From positions 1-53,579 of the forward strand of contig NZ_CBVJ010000011.1 of NCBI RefSeq assembly GCF_000513275.1: 53,579 nt of DNA, written 5' to 3'. A model generated the notes under the pieces. That model was not told the origin of the DNA and did not search any database. It saw only the letters and a program-made list of their open reading frames with translations. Made by a program: the position numbers and the translations under genes. Shown in pieces: positions 33,465-41,005 of the stretch (positions are counted from its first letter, which is position 1; the number at the start of each line of letters is the position of its first letter). This DNA is from Paenibacillus gorillae (GTDB lineage: Bacteria; Bacillota; Bacilli; Paenibacillales; Paenibacillaceae).

Positions 33465-33680
33465 CATTTAGCGAAGCAGACTCGCTGTATAACGAAGCTG
33501 GATTCGCTGCAGAGCGGGATTTGGAGCGGGTGTCCAGCATTAGCGAACCTAATTTCGCTGTTCGTGAATCTAGGTTCATGAGAAGCGGAGCTAGGTTCAC
33601 TAACGGCTTTGTTTATTGACGAGAATGCGGGATTAGCGCAAGCCATTACGCTAAATTGCGAAGCTGATTCGCTGGCGTTC
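33465..33680. repeat. GCGAA/TTCGC palindromic repeat, diverged third copy
   Basis: A diverged copy of the family at 14.2-15.1 kb. It has AGCGAAGCAGACTCGCTGTA, TTCGCTGTTCGTGAATC and CTAGGTTCATGAGAAGCG; the last two align with the core of the other copies (33551-33600). Minus-strand translations of all three copies share a SRxAKxxSL ... ASLxxExASL pattern, which is a by-product of the repeat and not evidence of a protein. Confidence 0.75.
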
Positions 33681-33759
33681 GAGGCCCATTTTACAAGAAA
33701 AAGACTATGCCAACGTATAGAACGCGTGATAAACTAGGTAGGATATGTAGTTCAGTTAG

Positions 33760-33858
33760 AAGAAGTGTAGCTTCTTATTCCTTTGCAGGATAAATGGAAA
33801 GAATAACAATATACAAGTATGGCCAGCGAGGATCCGTTCCATGGGCATCCTCTTTTTT
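33760..33858 (+). promoter_or_regulatory. hairpin-rich leader upstream of the phzF-like gene
   Basis: A small hairpin (AAGAAG/CTTCTT, loop TGTAG, 33760-33776) is followed by a terminator-like stem (GAGGATCC with GGGCATCCTC, 33828-33852) and six Ts. The terminator lies 26 nt before the start codon of the next gene, so it may attenuate that operon. I found no T-box or known riboswitch motif. Apart from the repeat copy, nothing else was seen in 33393-33883. Confidence 0.45.
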
Positions 33859-33883
33859 ATTCGCAAAGGAGACGAGTGAAACA

Positions 33884-34699
33884 ATGATTCCGATCTATAT
33901 TGTGGATGCCTTTTCCGATACGGCGTTTCGCGGCAACCCGGCAGCGGTTTGCTTGCTGGAGAAGCCCGCAGATGAGAAATGGATGCAGCAGGTCGCGGCG
34001 GAAATGAATTTATCAGAGACGGCGTTTGTTGCGCAAACAACTGATGGATATGAGCTGCGCTGGTTTACACCGGCCGCAGAGGTCGCGTTATGCGGTCATG
34101 CGACACTTGCCGCCGCTTTTGCATTATGGGAGTCGGGAAGGCTGCAGCCTTCCGAACAGGCAGCTTTTAAGACAAAAAGTGGTTTGCTGACCGTCGTTAA
34201 GGGGTCGGAGGGCAGCGGGGGATGGATGAGGATGGACTTCCCGGCAGAGCCGCCCGTGCCAGTGCAAGCGCCGGAAGCGCTCATTCAAGGTTTAGGTCTT
34301 ATTCCTCGCTATACCGGGAAAAACCGCTTCGACTACGTTGTAGAAGTCGACAGTGAACGGACCGTTCGCGAGCTGAAGCCGGACTGGCAGCTGCTTGGCA
34401 GCCTGGATGGAAGAGGCGTCATTATTACGGCAAAAGCGAATAGCGGAAGCCATTGCGATTTTGTCTCACGGGCTTTTTTTCCGAAACTCGGGGTAAATGA
34501 AGATCCGGTTACAGGCTCGGCGCATTGTGCTCTAGCCCCGTACTGGAGCAGACGGCTTCGTAAGGAGCAGTTGACCGGCTACCAGGCCTCCGCTAGAGGC
34601 GGCTATGTAGGGACGGAATTAAGCGGGGACAGAGTGCTGCTATCTGGACAGGCTGTTATGGTACTTCAAGGACAATTAGCGGAAGGGACTGGACAATAA
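33884..34699 (+). CDS. PhzF-family isomerase/epimerase-like protein
   Basis: A 271-aa protein with the diaminopimelate-epimerase-like double fold. Motifs are FSDTAFRGNPAAVCLLE, MNLSETAFVA (conserved Glu), FTPAAEVALCGHATLAAAFA, and NEDPVTGSAHCALAPYW near the C-terminus. PhzF itself is an isomerase of phenazine synthesis; most relatives have no known substrate. I start at ATG 33884 with AAAGGAGACGAG upstream. A longer in-frame start at 33794 would read through a terminator-like stem. Overlaps the next gene by 1 nt. Confidence 0.92.
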   Translation: MIPIYIVDAFSDTAFRGNPAAVCLLEKPADEKWMQQVAAEMNLSETAFVAQTTDGYELRWFTPAAEVALCGHATLAAAFALWESGRLQPSEQAAFKTKSGLLTVVKGSEGSGGWMRMDFPAEPPVPVQAPEALIQGLGLIPRYTGKNRFDYVVEVDSERTVRELKPDWQLLGSLDGRGVIITAKANSGSHCDFVSRAFFPKLGVNEDPVTGSAHCALAPYWSRRLRKEQLTGYQASARGGYVGTELSGDRVLLSGQAVMVLQGQLAEGTGQ

Positions 34700-34965
34700 T
34701 GATGAAGCTGAAGCTGGAAAGAGAACAGAGGGAAGCGCTTGTTGGGCGTGTGCAAAGCTTTTTCGAGCTGGAGCGTGACGAGTCGATTGGCTCGATTGCG
34801 GCGGAGCAATTGCTTGATTATATGCTGGCTGAGCTTGGACCCTACGTGTACAATCAGGCGATAAGCGATGCGCGCAAGACCGTCGCGGAACGCTTGCAAA
34901 GCGTAGAAGACGAGCTGTATGCATTGGAGCAAAGCGTCTCCGTCAAGCGCACACGAGGAAGATAA
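34699..34965 (+). CDS. DUF2164 family protein
   Basis: An 88-aa protein, mostly helical. LEREQREALVGRVQSFFELE and RDESIGSIAAEQLLDYMLAE, then LGPYVYNQAISDA, match my memory of DUF2164, which has no known function. Two adjacent ATGs (34699 and 34702) could start it; the first overlaps the last base of the phzF-like gene. The C-terminus is basic (VKRTRGR). Confidence 0.85.
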   Translation: MMKLKLEREQREALVGRVQSFFELERDESIGSIAAEQLLDYMLAELGPYVYNQAISDARKTVAERLQSVEDELYALEQSVSVKRTRGR

Positions 34966-34987
34966 CGGCAGAAGGAGGCAGCAAGTC

Positions 34988-35710
34988 TTGGGATATGAAA
35001 TTATTTTATTCGATGCAGACGATACGTTATTTGATTACCCGAGGGCCGAGGAGCATGCACTTTCCAGCGTTTTCCGGCATATTGGCATTGAAGAGTCTCA
35101 GGCTAGGGCTGAGGAAACGGATAGCTACACCTTCAGATATAAGCAGATAAACGGCGGTCTATGGAAGGAGCTGGAGCAAGGACACGTAACGACCAGTGAG
35201 CTGAAGGTTGAGCGGTTTAGACGATTGTTTGAAGGCGATGCCGCCGTGACGATTAACGCAGATGAGATTAGCGATCGTTATCTGGGCTTTTTGGGAGAAG
35301 GCCATTTTCTATTTGATGGCGCAGAGGCGGTCATTCGCAACCTGGCGAAGCATTTTCGGCTGGCGATCATTACGAACGGCTACAAGGATGTTCAGCTGTC
35401 TCGAATCGCTCGTTCAGGGCTGGCGGATTGCTTTGAGCAGGTCATCATTTCAGAGGAAGCCGGCTATCAGAAGCCGCATACCGGTATTTTTGACTATGCC
35501 TTCGAAAAGCTTGGACATCATGATCGCAGTAAAATGCTTATCGTAGGCGATTCGTTAACTTCCGATATGCAAGGCGGTCTCAATATCGGCATCGATACAT
35601 GCTGGTACAACCCGGCTGGCAAGCCCAACGGCACCGATGTGAAGCCGAAGTACGAGATTCGATCGCTTGATGAGCTGTATGGAATTGTTGAGCCGCACAC
35701 CGAAGTTTGA
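34988..35710 (+). CDS. YjjG-family HAD hydrolase (noncanonical nucleotidase)
   Basis: A 240-aa HAD phosphatase, probably acting on nucleoside monophosphates. Motif I is LFDADDTLFDYPRAEE, motif II is LAIITNGYKDVQ, motif III Lys is in GYQKPHTGIFDYA, and motif IV is LIVGDSLTSDMQGG. The length and the cap domain match the YjjG/YfnB type. Start is TTG 34988 with AAGGAGGCAGC just upstream; an upstream in-frame ATG at 34919 lies inside the preceding gene and is rejected. Confidence 0.9.
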   Translation: MGYEIILFDADDTLFDYPRAEEHALSSVFRHIGIEESQARAEETDSYTFRYKQINGGLWKELEQGHVTTSELKVERFRRLFEGDAAVTINADEISDRYLGFLGEGHFLFDGAEAVIRNLAKHFRLAIITNGYKDVQLSRIARSGLADCFEQVIISEEAGYQKPHTGIFDYAFEKLGHHDRSKMLIVGDSLTSDMQGGLNIGIDTCWYNPAGKPNGTDVKPKYEIRSLDELYGIVEPHTEV

Positions 35711-35734
35711 TTAATGAAGGAGAGTTATTGAATC

Positions 35735-36394
35735 ATGGGGAAAATAAAAACCGTTTTGTTCGATCTGGACGGAACTTTGACCGACCCGAAGCTGGGCATT
35801 ACGAGCGGAGTTCAGTACGCTTTATCGAAATTTGATATACATGTAGACAACCTAGATTTGCTGGAGCCTTTTATCGGCCCGCCGCTGACGGAGACCTTTC
35901 AAGAGCTGTATGGACTGTCAGAGGAGCAATCGCAGCAGGGGATCGCGTATTACCGGGAATATTTCGCTGATCGGGGTATGTATGAGAATGAGTTGTATCC
36001 CGGCATGCATGAGCTGCTGGGCGGGCTGAAGGAGAGAGGCGTTATTGTGTGTATGGCGACGTCCAAACCGACTTTTTTTGCGGAGAAAATTGCTGATTAT
36101 TTCGAGATTAGCCGTTATTTCGATTTTGTCGGCGGCAGCAACTTGGACAATACGCGGACCGATAAAGGGGAAGTAATTCAGCATGTGCTGGAGACGCAGG
36201 GCATTGATCCTTCCGACACGATTATGATCGGCGACCGGAAGCATGATGTGATCGGCGCGCGCAAAAACAGTATCCCTACAATTGCAGTAGGTTACGGGTA
36301 CGGCAAGGATGAGGAGCTGCGGCTTTCGGAGCCGGCCTACAGAGCAGCGACGGTTGAGGAGCTGGCGGCACTTTTGCGGGAATTGACGGTTTAA
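35735..36394 (+). CDS. HAD hydrolase, phosphoglycolate phosphatase-like
   Basis: A 219-aa HAD-IA phosphatase. Motif I is LFDLDGTLTDPKLGITSGVQ, motif II is VCMATSKPTFFAEKI, and motif IV is IMIGDRKHDVIGARKNSIPT. The cap sequence FIGPPLTETFQELYGLS resembles phosphoglycolate phosphatases and 5'-nucleotidases of the Gph/YrfG type; the substrate cannot be assigned. RBS GAAGGAGAG lies upstream. Last gene of a four-gene operon starting with the phzF-like gene. Confidence 0.9.
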   Translation: MGKIKTVLFDLDGTLTDPKLGITSGVQYALSKFDIHVDNLDLLEPFIGPPLTETFQELYGLSEEQSQQGIAYYREYFADRGMYENELYPGMHELLGGLKERGVIVCMATSKPTFFAEKIADYFEISRYFDFVGGSNLDNTRTDKGEVIQHVLETQGIDPSDTIMIGDRKHDVIGARKNSIPTIAVGYGYGKDEELRLSEPAYRAATVEELAALLRELTV

Positions 36395-36400
36395 TATTAA

Positions 36401-36456
36401 TTGCACATTGCATGTTGCACATTACGCATTGCATGTTGCACATTGCAAATTGCAAG
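36401..36456 (+). repeat. 8-copy heptad tandem repeat (TTGCANR)
   Basis: Eight consecutive 7-bp units: TTGCACA, TTGCATG, TTGCACA, TTACGCA, TTGCATG, TTGCACA, TTGCAAA, TTGCAAG. They start 6 bp after the HAD gene stop, and the last two units form the left arm of the terminator. Confidence 0.9.
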
Positions 36457-36496
36457 TTGAAAAGGTCTAAAACCGGCCTTCTCAACTTGCAATTTT
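36447..36496 (+). terminator. terminator of the phzF-HAD operon
   Basis: A 14-bp perfect outer stem (36447-36460 with 36482-36495), extended inward by AAGG/CCTT, is followed by TTTTACTT. Its left arm is made from the heptad repeat. Confidence 0.85.
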
Positions 36497-36692
36497 ACTT
36501 GCGGCTTCGCTAGAACCTCTCCTGTGGTTGTTTTTATTTGAATTTCCTCTTAGGTAGTTCTCTCTAGTTCTTTTCTCATTGGAGTATGAGTTTTACCGTG
36601 CTTTACCGCTTCATCCCCTTTTTTCAGCAAACCTCATCTATTGACTAGCTAATTCACCTTTTACTCTCCCTTAGCCCTCTCTAATTGAGGAA

Positions 36693-36881
36693 CAAAATGC
36701 AAAAGTGCATTTTGATGAGCCTCAAAACGCCCCAAACAGCGATCAAAATGTAAAAGTGCATTTGAAATCGTTCAAATTCGCCCAAAAGACGCTTTTTAGG
36801 CCAATCCACCTGCACTTTTACATTTTGATGCGATAAATCGCTCGAAAAACGAGAAACAAAATGTACTATTGCATTTTGATT
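36693..36881. repeat. cluster of four CAAAATG(N)GCATTTTG palindromic elements
   Basis: Four related elements of about 22 bp start near 36693, 36742, 36811 (inverted) and 36856. The first is CAAAATGCAAAAGTGCATTT. Copies two and three form a perfect 19-bp inverted repeat (36742-36760 with 36811-36829) across 50 bp. Reading the minus strand gives repeated peptides such as MHFYI and MHFCI, which I treat as artefacts. Nothing recognisable was found between 36497 and 36692. Confidence 0.8.
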
Positions 36882-36886
36882 CAGTT

Positions 36887-37222
36887 GCAACCGCCTACAG
36901 CAGTAAACCTCAACTCATAAAAGGACTCATAAAAACCTGAGCGAAACTGGATCGTTAATACGCGAGTGAAAATTTCTAATGATCGTGCATACAGCTTTTG
37001 TTCTTGCTGATCGTGAATGCCACTTACCTTCTCTAACAGCAAATTAGAGAGGAACGAGGTCATTTCGCATTTGGGTAAGCGGAGCGTTTTGAGTTTGGGC
37101 TGATTTTTTGCAGATTCTATCCATTTTTCATCGGGAAAGCGATGCGGAAATGGAATCAAGAATAGCAGCACGAACCAAAACGCGCAGCGAGCCCAGGGCT
37201 GGGAACTGGAGCATGCAGCCCG
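36887..37222 (-). other. possible minus-strand coding remnant or conserved repeat
   Basis: The minus strand is open from about 37282 to 36881 (133 codons). The C-terminal half (from KVSGIHDQQEQKLYARSLEI on) has a protein-like composition. There is no convincing RBS, and the N-terminal part reads through a terminator. It may be a decayed gene or part of a dispersed sequence family; I cannot decide. Confidence 0.25.
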
Positions 37223-37247
37223 AAAAAGCCCTTTTAAGGGGCTTTTT
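37223..37247 (+). terminator. leader terminator upstream of the LplA-like gene
   Basis: AAAAAGCCCTT pairs with AAGGGGCTTTTT (11 bp, 3-nt loop) and runs into seven Ts. It stands 160 nt upstream of the start of the next lipoprotein gene, so it either ends a transcript from the left or attenuates the ABC operon. Confidence 0.75.
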
Positions 37248-37409
37248 TTCGTTTTTGCCCATTGAATTGGCGAAATGATCATCGCTGAGAAGACAAATCG
37301 GAATCGTTTTTTACGTTTTGCTCATATCGGGAGTATCGCTGCGGTTGCTATTCTGTGGAGGAGATGCATCTCGTACATTTGGAATCTGAAAATGAAAAGG
37401 GGCAGAGCT

Positions 37410-39041
37410 ATGAAACGTCTATTAGCTTCAACACTGGTCATTATGCTGCTGGCAATGCTGGCAGTCGCTTGTTCCTCCAACGGCGGCAAAGAAAGCAGCA
37501 GTGCAGGCAAGAACACCAATAATAGTGAAACGTCCGGCGAGCCAACGAAGTACCCGATTGAAACAGAGAAGAAGCTCACATACTGGGGCGAAATTAACGG
37601 AAACCTGATCGGCGTAAAAGCTAGCCACAAAGATATTCCTTTCTTCCAGCAATGGCAGAAGAAAACGGGCGTTGCGCTTGAGTTTACGGCGCCGCCTACA
37701 GGACAAACCAAAGAAGCGCTCAACGTATTGCTCGCTTCCGGCGACCTGCCGGATATGATTGAATTCAACTTCCTGGGCGACTTTCCAGGCGGTCCTGAAA
37801 AAGCAATCAACGATGGCTACATTCTCAAATTGAATGATCTGATCGATCAATATGCGCCAAACTTGAAAAAGTTTTTGCAGGATAACCCGGAGATCGACAA
37901 AATGGTCAAAACCGACAATGGCAGCTACTATGCCTTCCCGTTCGTTCGGGGCGATGAGTACTTGCGCGTGTTCCAAGGACCAATTATCCGCAAAGACTGG
38001 CTCGATGAGCTAGGTCTTCCTGTTCCGGAAACGATTGAAGATTGGACGACAACGCTTACGGCTTTCAAAGAGAAAAAAGGCGCTTCCGCTCCATTCACCG
38101 TGAACAGCAAGCCGCGTTATTTCAACGATTCCGGCAACGGCGCATTCCTTGGCGCATTTGGCGTAACCCGCGGCTTCTATCAGGAGGACGGCGCAGTGAA
38201 GTTTGGACCGGCTGAAGCGGGCTTCAAGCAATATTTGGGCTTGTTCCGCGACTGGTATGCGAAAGGACTGATCGACAAAAACATTGCAACGGCTGATACG
38301 AAAGCAGTCGACGGCAATATCGCATCCGGCGCGACAGGCGCATCTGTCGGCAATGCTGGCGGCGGAATCGGCAAATGGCAGCCGCTTGTAGAGGCTAACG
38401 ATCCGAAAGCCGTTCTGGTAGGCGCACCTTATCCGGTACTGAACAAAGGCGAAACGCCGAAGTTTGGTCAAAAGCATCAGGCTTATGCTTCTGAAGGCAC
38501 GGTCGCGATCAGCGCATCGGCCAAAGATCCAATCCTTGCTGTCAAAATGCTGGACTATGGTTACAGCGAAGAAGGCCGCCTGTTCTTCAACTTCGGTACG
38601 GAAGGCGAAAGCTACAACATGGTGGATGGCTACCCGACTTATACCGATCTGTTGATGAAAAACCCGGACAAATTGGCTCCGGCGCAAGCGATCTCGATGT
38701 ATGCCCGCGGCAGCTACAACGGTCCGTTCATTCAGGACAAACGTTATGCCGAGCAATTTTTCGCCCTGCAAACGCAGCGTGACGCTGTTGTAACTTGGGG
38801 TAAAACGGATGCAGCGAAATACAATTTGCCGCCAATTACGCCAACGCCGGAGGAAAGCTCGGAATACGCAACGATTATGAATGACATCAATACGCTAGTG
38901 GATGAAATGTCGCTCAAAATCATTCTCGGCACGGAGCCGCTCGATGCTTACGATAGCTACATTGCGAAGATGAAGCAGCTGAAGCTGGATCGTGCCATCG
39001 AGATTCAAAAGGCAGCGCTGGAACGCTATAACAACAGATAA
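37410..39041 (+). CDS. LplA-like substrate-binding lipoprotein
   Basis: A 543-aa extracellular solute-binding protein of the large Paenibacillus/LplA type. Signal sequence MKRLLASTLVIMLLAMLAVA with lipobox AVA-C, then a Ser/Asn linker. Motifs include KKLTYWGEINGNL, FQQWQKKTGVALEF, IIRKDWLDELGL, and the C-terminal NDINTLVDEMSLKIILGTEP. It is clearly paralogous to the lipoprotein encoded at 44718. I use ATG 37410 with AAAAGGGGC upstream; the open frame extends to 37275 but that part is not a signal sequence. It likely binds the oligosaccharide processed by the GH88 enzyme downstream. Confidence 0.93.
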   Translation: MKRLLASTLVIMLLAMLAVACSSNGGKESSSAGKNTNNSETSGEPTKYPIETEKKLTYWGEINGNLIGVKASHKDIPFFQQWQKKTGVALEFTAPPTGQTKEALNVLLASGDLPDMIEFNFLGDFPGGPEKAINDGYILKLNDLIDQYAPNLKKFLQDNPEIDKMVKTDNGSYYAFPFVRGDEYLRVFQGPIIRKDWLDELGLPVPETIEDWTTTLTAFKEKKGASAPFTVNSKPRYFNDSGNGAFLGAFGVTRGFYQEDGAVKFGPAEAGFKQYLGLFRDWYAKGLIDKNIATADTKAVDGNIASGATGASVGNAGGGIGKWQPLVEANDPKAVLVGAPYPVLNKGETPKFGQKHQAYASEGTVAISASAKDPILAVKMLDYGYSEEGRLFFNFGTEGESYNMVDGYPTYTDLLMKNPDKLAPAQAISMYARGSYNGPFIQDKRYAEQFFALQTQRDAVVTWGKTDAAKYNLPPITPTPEESSEYATIMNDINTLVDEMSLKIILGTEPLDAYDSYIAKMKQLKLDRAIEIQKAALERYNNR

Positions 39042-39048
39042 ACAAAGC

Positions 39049-39073
39049 GGGGAGAGGGCTTCGCCTTCTCTCC
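39049..39073 (+). other. intercistronic hairpin after the LplA-like gene
   Basis: Two 11-nt arms (39049-39059 and 39063-39073) pair fully with two G-T pairs around a 3-nt loop, with no T-run. It sits 8 nt after the lipoprotein stop, in the same position as the hairpin in the first ABC operon, and probably raises the level of the binding-protein message. Confidence 0.7.
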
Positions 39074-39101
39074 TCCAATTTGGGTGGAGGTGAGCAGCTT
39101 C

Positions 39102-40058
39102 ATGGCAAACGCGCAGGCGCTGAAAAGCGGAAAGACCGGAAAAACGGGGAAAAGCAAAAGCCGTTTCATTCGCGACCTTATGATGAATAAATACTTGTAT
39201 TTGATGATGATTCCGGTCGTTGCCTATTACATCGTCTTCCATTATGCGCCCATGTACGGAGCGCTGATTGCATTTAAGGAATATACGCCGATGAAGGGGA
39301 TACTCGGCAGCGATTGGGTGGGACTTAAGCATTTCTACGATTTTTTCAACAGCTACTATTTTGTCCGGATATTGAAAAACACGCTCATTATCAGCTTCTA
39401 TTCACTGGTATTCGAGTTTCCGGCTCCGATTATTCTAGCTTTGCTGATTAACGAGGTTCGCAGCAAGTCGTTTAAGCGCGTAGCGCAAACGATCACTTAT
39501 ATGCCGTATTTTATTTCACTTGTCGTCATTTGCGGCATCATTACGGATTTCACCAATGCGGATGGCGTTATTAACCGGTTGTTCATGCTTTTCGGCTATG
39601 ACGGTCAAGCCATGCTGCAAAAGCCGGAACTCTTCCGGCCGATCTATATTTTATCGGAAATTTGGCAACGTATCGGCTGGGAATCGATCATCTACATTGC
39701 CGCATTAATGAGTATTGACCTGGAGCAGTATGAGGCCGCCCGGATGGACGGCGCAAGCAGGCTGAAGCAGATATTCCACATTACACTGCCCGGCATTATG
39801 CCGACGATTGCGATCATGCTGATCCTGCGTATGGGCAATTTGCTGAACGTCGGTTTTGAAAAAATCATTCTGCTGTACAATCCCGTTACTTACGAAACCG
39901 CCGACGTTATTTCGTCGTTCGTATACCGCAAAGGCCTTCTGGAATTTGGCTGGAGCTACAGCTCGGCTGTCGGCCTGTTCAACTCGGTCATCAACCTGGT
40001 GTTGCTGATCACGGCCAACTATGTAAGCCGAAAAGTTAACAAAAGCAGTCTATGGTGA
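39102..40058 (+). CDS. ABC transporter permease, LplB type
   Basis: A 318-aa permease with six predicted helices. The start of the core, YLYLMMIPVVAYYIVFHYAP followed by MYGALIAFKEYTP, is typical of LplB. The EAA loop is QYEAARMDGASRLKQIFHIT. It begins with a basic Lys/Gly-rich cytoplasmic stretch. Start is ATG 39102, 8 nt after GGAGGTGAG; the open frame reaches 39084. Forms the pore with the next gene's product. Confidence 0.94.
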   Translation: MANAQALKSGKTGKTGKSKSRFIRDLMMNKYLYLMMIPVVAYYIVFHYAPMYGALIAFKEYTPMKGILGSDWVGLKHFYDFFNSYYFVRILKNTLIISFYSLVFEFPAPIILALLINEVRSKSFKRVAQTITYMPYFISLVVICGIITDFTNADGVINRLFMLFGYDGQAMLQKPELFRPIYILSEIWQRIGWESIIYIAALMSIDLEQYEAARMDGASRLKQIFHITLPGIMPTIAIMLILRMGNLLNVGFEKIILLYNPVTYETADVISSFVYRKGLLEFGWSYSSAVGLFNSVINLVLLITANYVSRKVNKSSLW

Positions 40059-40068
40059 GGTGAAGCAA

Positions 40069-40950
40069 ATGAGAAGAGAGTCAACTATTGGAGACAAAGT
40101 GTTTGATACCGCGATCTATGCCGTCCTCATTTTCCTCGTAGTTGTGACGTTGTATCCATTGCTGTATGTCTTGTTCGCTTCGTTCAGCGATGCAGGCCAA
40201 TTGGTGGGGCATAAAGGCGTGCTGTGGAAGCCGCTGGGGTTCGATCTTGGTGCTTATAAAAGCGTGCTTGAAAATCCAGGTATCGCGATCGGCTATCGCA
40301 ATACGCTGTTTATCGTCGTGTTTGGCCTCGCGGTCAATTTGTTCATGACGTCGCTTGGCGCATACGTTCTGTCCCGTAAAAATGTACTGTGGAACAATGC
40401 GTTCATGATTTTTATCGTATTTACGATGTTTTTCAGCGGCGGTCTGATTCCGCTCTATCTCGTCGTGAAAGGAGTCGGTCTGCTGGACTCCCTCTGGTCG
40501 ACGATTCTGCCGTTCTCGATCAGCACGTTTAACCTGATCATTATGCGTACGGCCTTTATGGGCGTTCCAGACAGCTTGGAGGAATCGGCTAAAATCGACG
40601 GTGCTAACCATTTCACGATTTTGTTCCGTATCATTATTCCGCTTTCCATGCCGGTTATCGCCGTTATGATTCTCTATTATGCCGTAGACAAATGGAACGG
40701 CTGGTTCTACGCTTCGGTCTTTATCCGCAGCCGGGAGCTGTTCCCGCTGCAGCTCGTCCTGCGTGAAATACTGATTGCCAACTCGACGGACAGTATGTCG
40801 GCAGGCGCCAGTGCAGGAGACCGGCACCAGATTGGCGAAACGATTAAATACGCAACGATAATGGTTGCGACCGTTCCGATTCTTTGCGTCTATCCGTTTG
40901 TACAGCGGTTTTTCGTTAAAGGTGTAATGGTAGGTTCCCTGAAAGGCTAG
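40069..40950 (+). CDS. ABC transporter permease, LplC type
   Basis: A 293-aa permease. Typical LplC segments are VTLYPLLYVLFASFSDAGQL, TMFFSGGLIPLYLVVKGVGL and the EAA loop DSLEESAKIDGANHFTILFR. The terminal sequence FFVKGVMVGSLKG is characteristic. Start ATG 40069 follows GGTGAGG by 8 nt; a GTG in frame at 40060 is the alternative. No ATPase gene is nearby. Confidence 0.94.
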   Translation: MRRESTIGDKVFDTAIYAVLIFLVVVTLYPLLYVLFASFSDAGQLVGHKGVLWKPLGFDLGAYKSVLENPGIAIGYRNTLFIVVFGLAVNLFMTSLGAYVLSRKNVLWNNAFMIFIVFTMFFSGGLIPLYLVVKGVGLLDSLWSTILPFSISTFNLIIMRTAFMGVPDSLEESAKIDGANHFTILFRIIIPLSMPVIAVMILYYAVDKWNGWFYASVFIRSRELFPLQLVLREILIANSTDSMSAGASAGDRHQIGETIKYATIMVATVPILCVYPFVQRFFVKGVMVGSLKG

Positions 40951-41005
40951 AGGTTAAAAGGTTAAACGGCTAATCGAAGCAATCAACAGAGAGGGGCTTT
41001 TACGG

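Noticed and set aside
32425..33600. A 391-codon minus-strand frame opposite nrdF
   Set aside because: Antisense to nrdF; its first 45 codons are the translated third copy of the palindromic repeat, not a gene.
33700..33884. T-box leader
   Set aside because: No T-box sequence or specifier stem; only a terminator-like hairpin.
36401..36456. CRISPR array
   Set aside because: The repeats are 7-bp head-to-tail units with no spacers.
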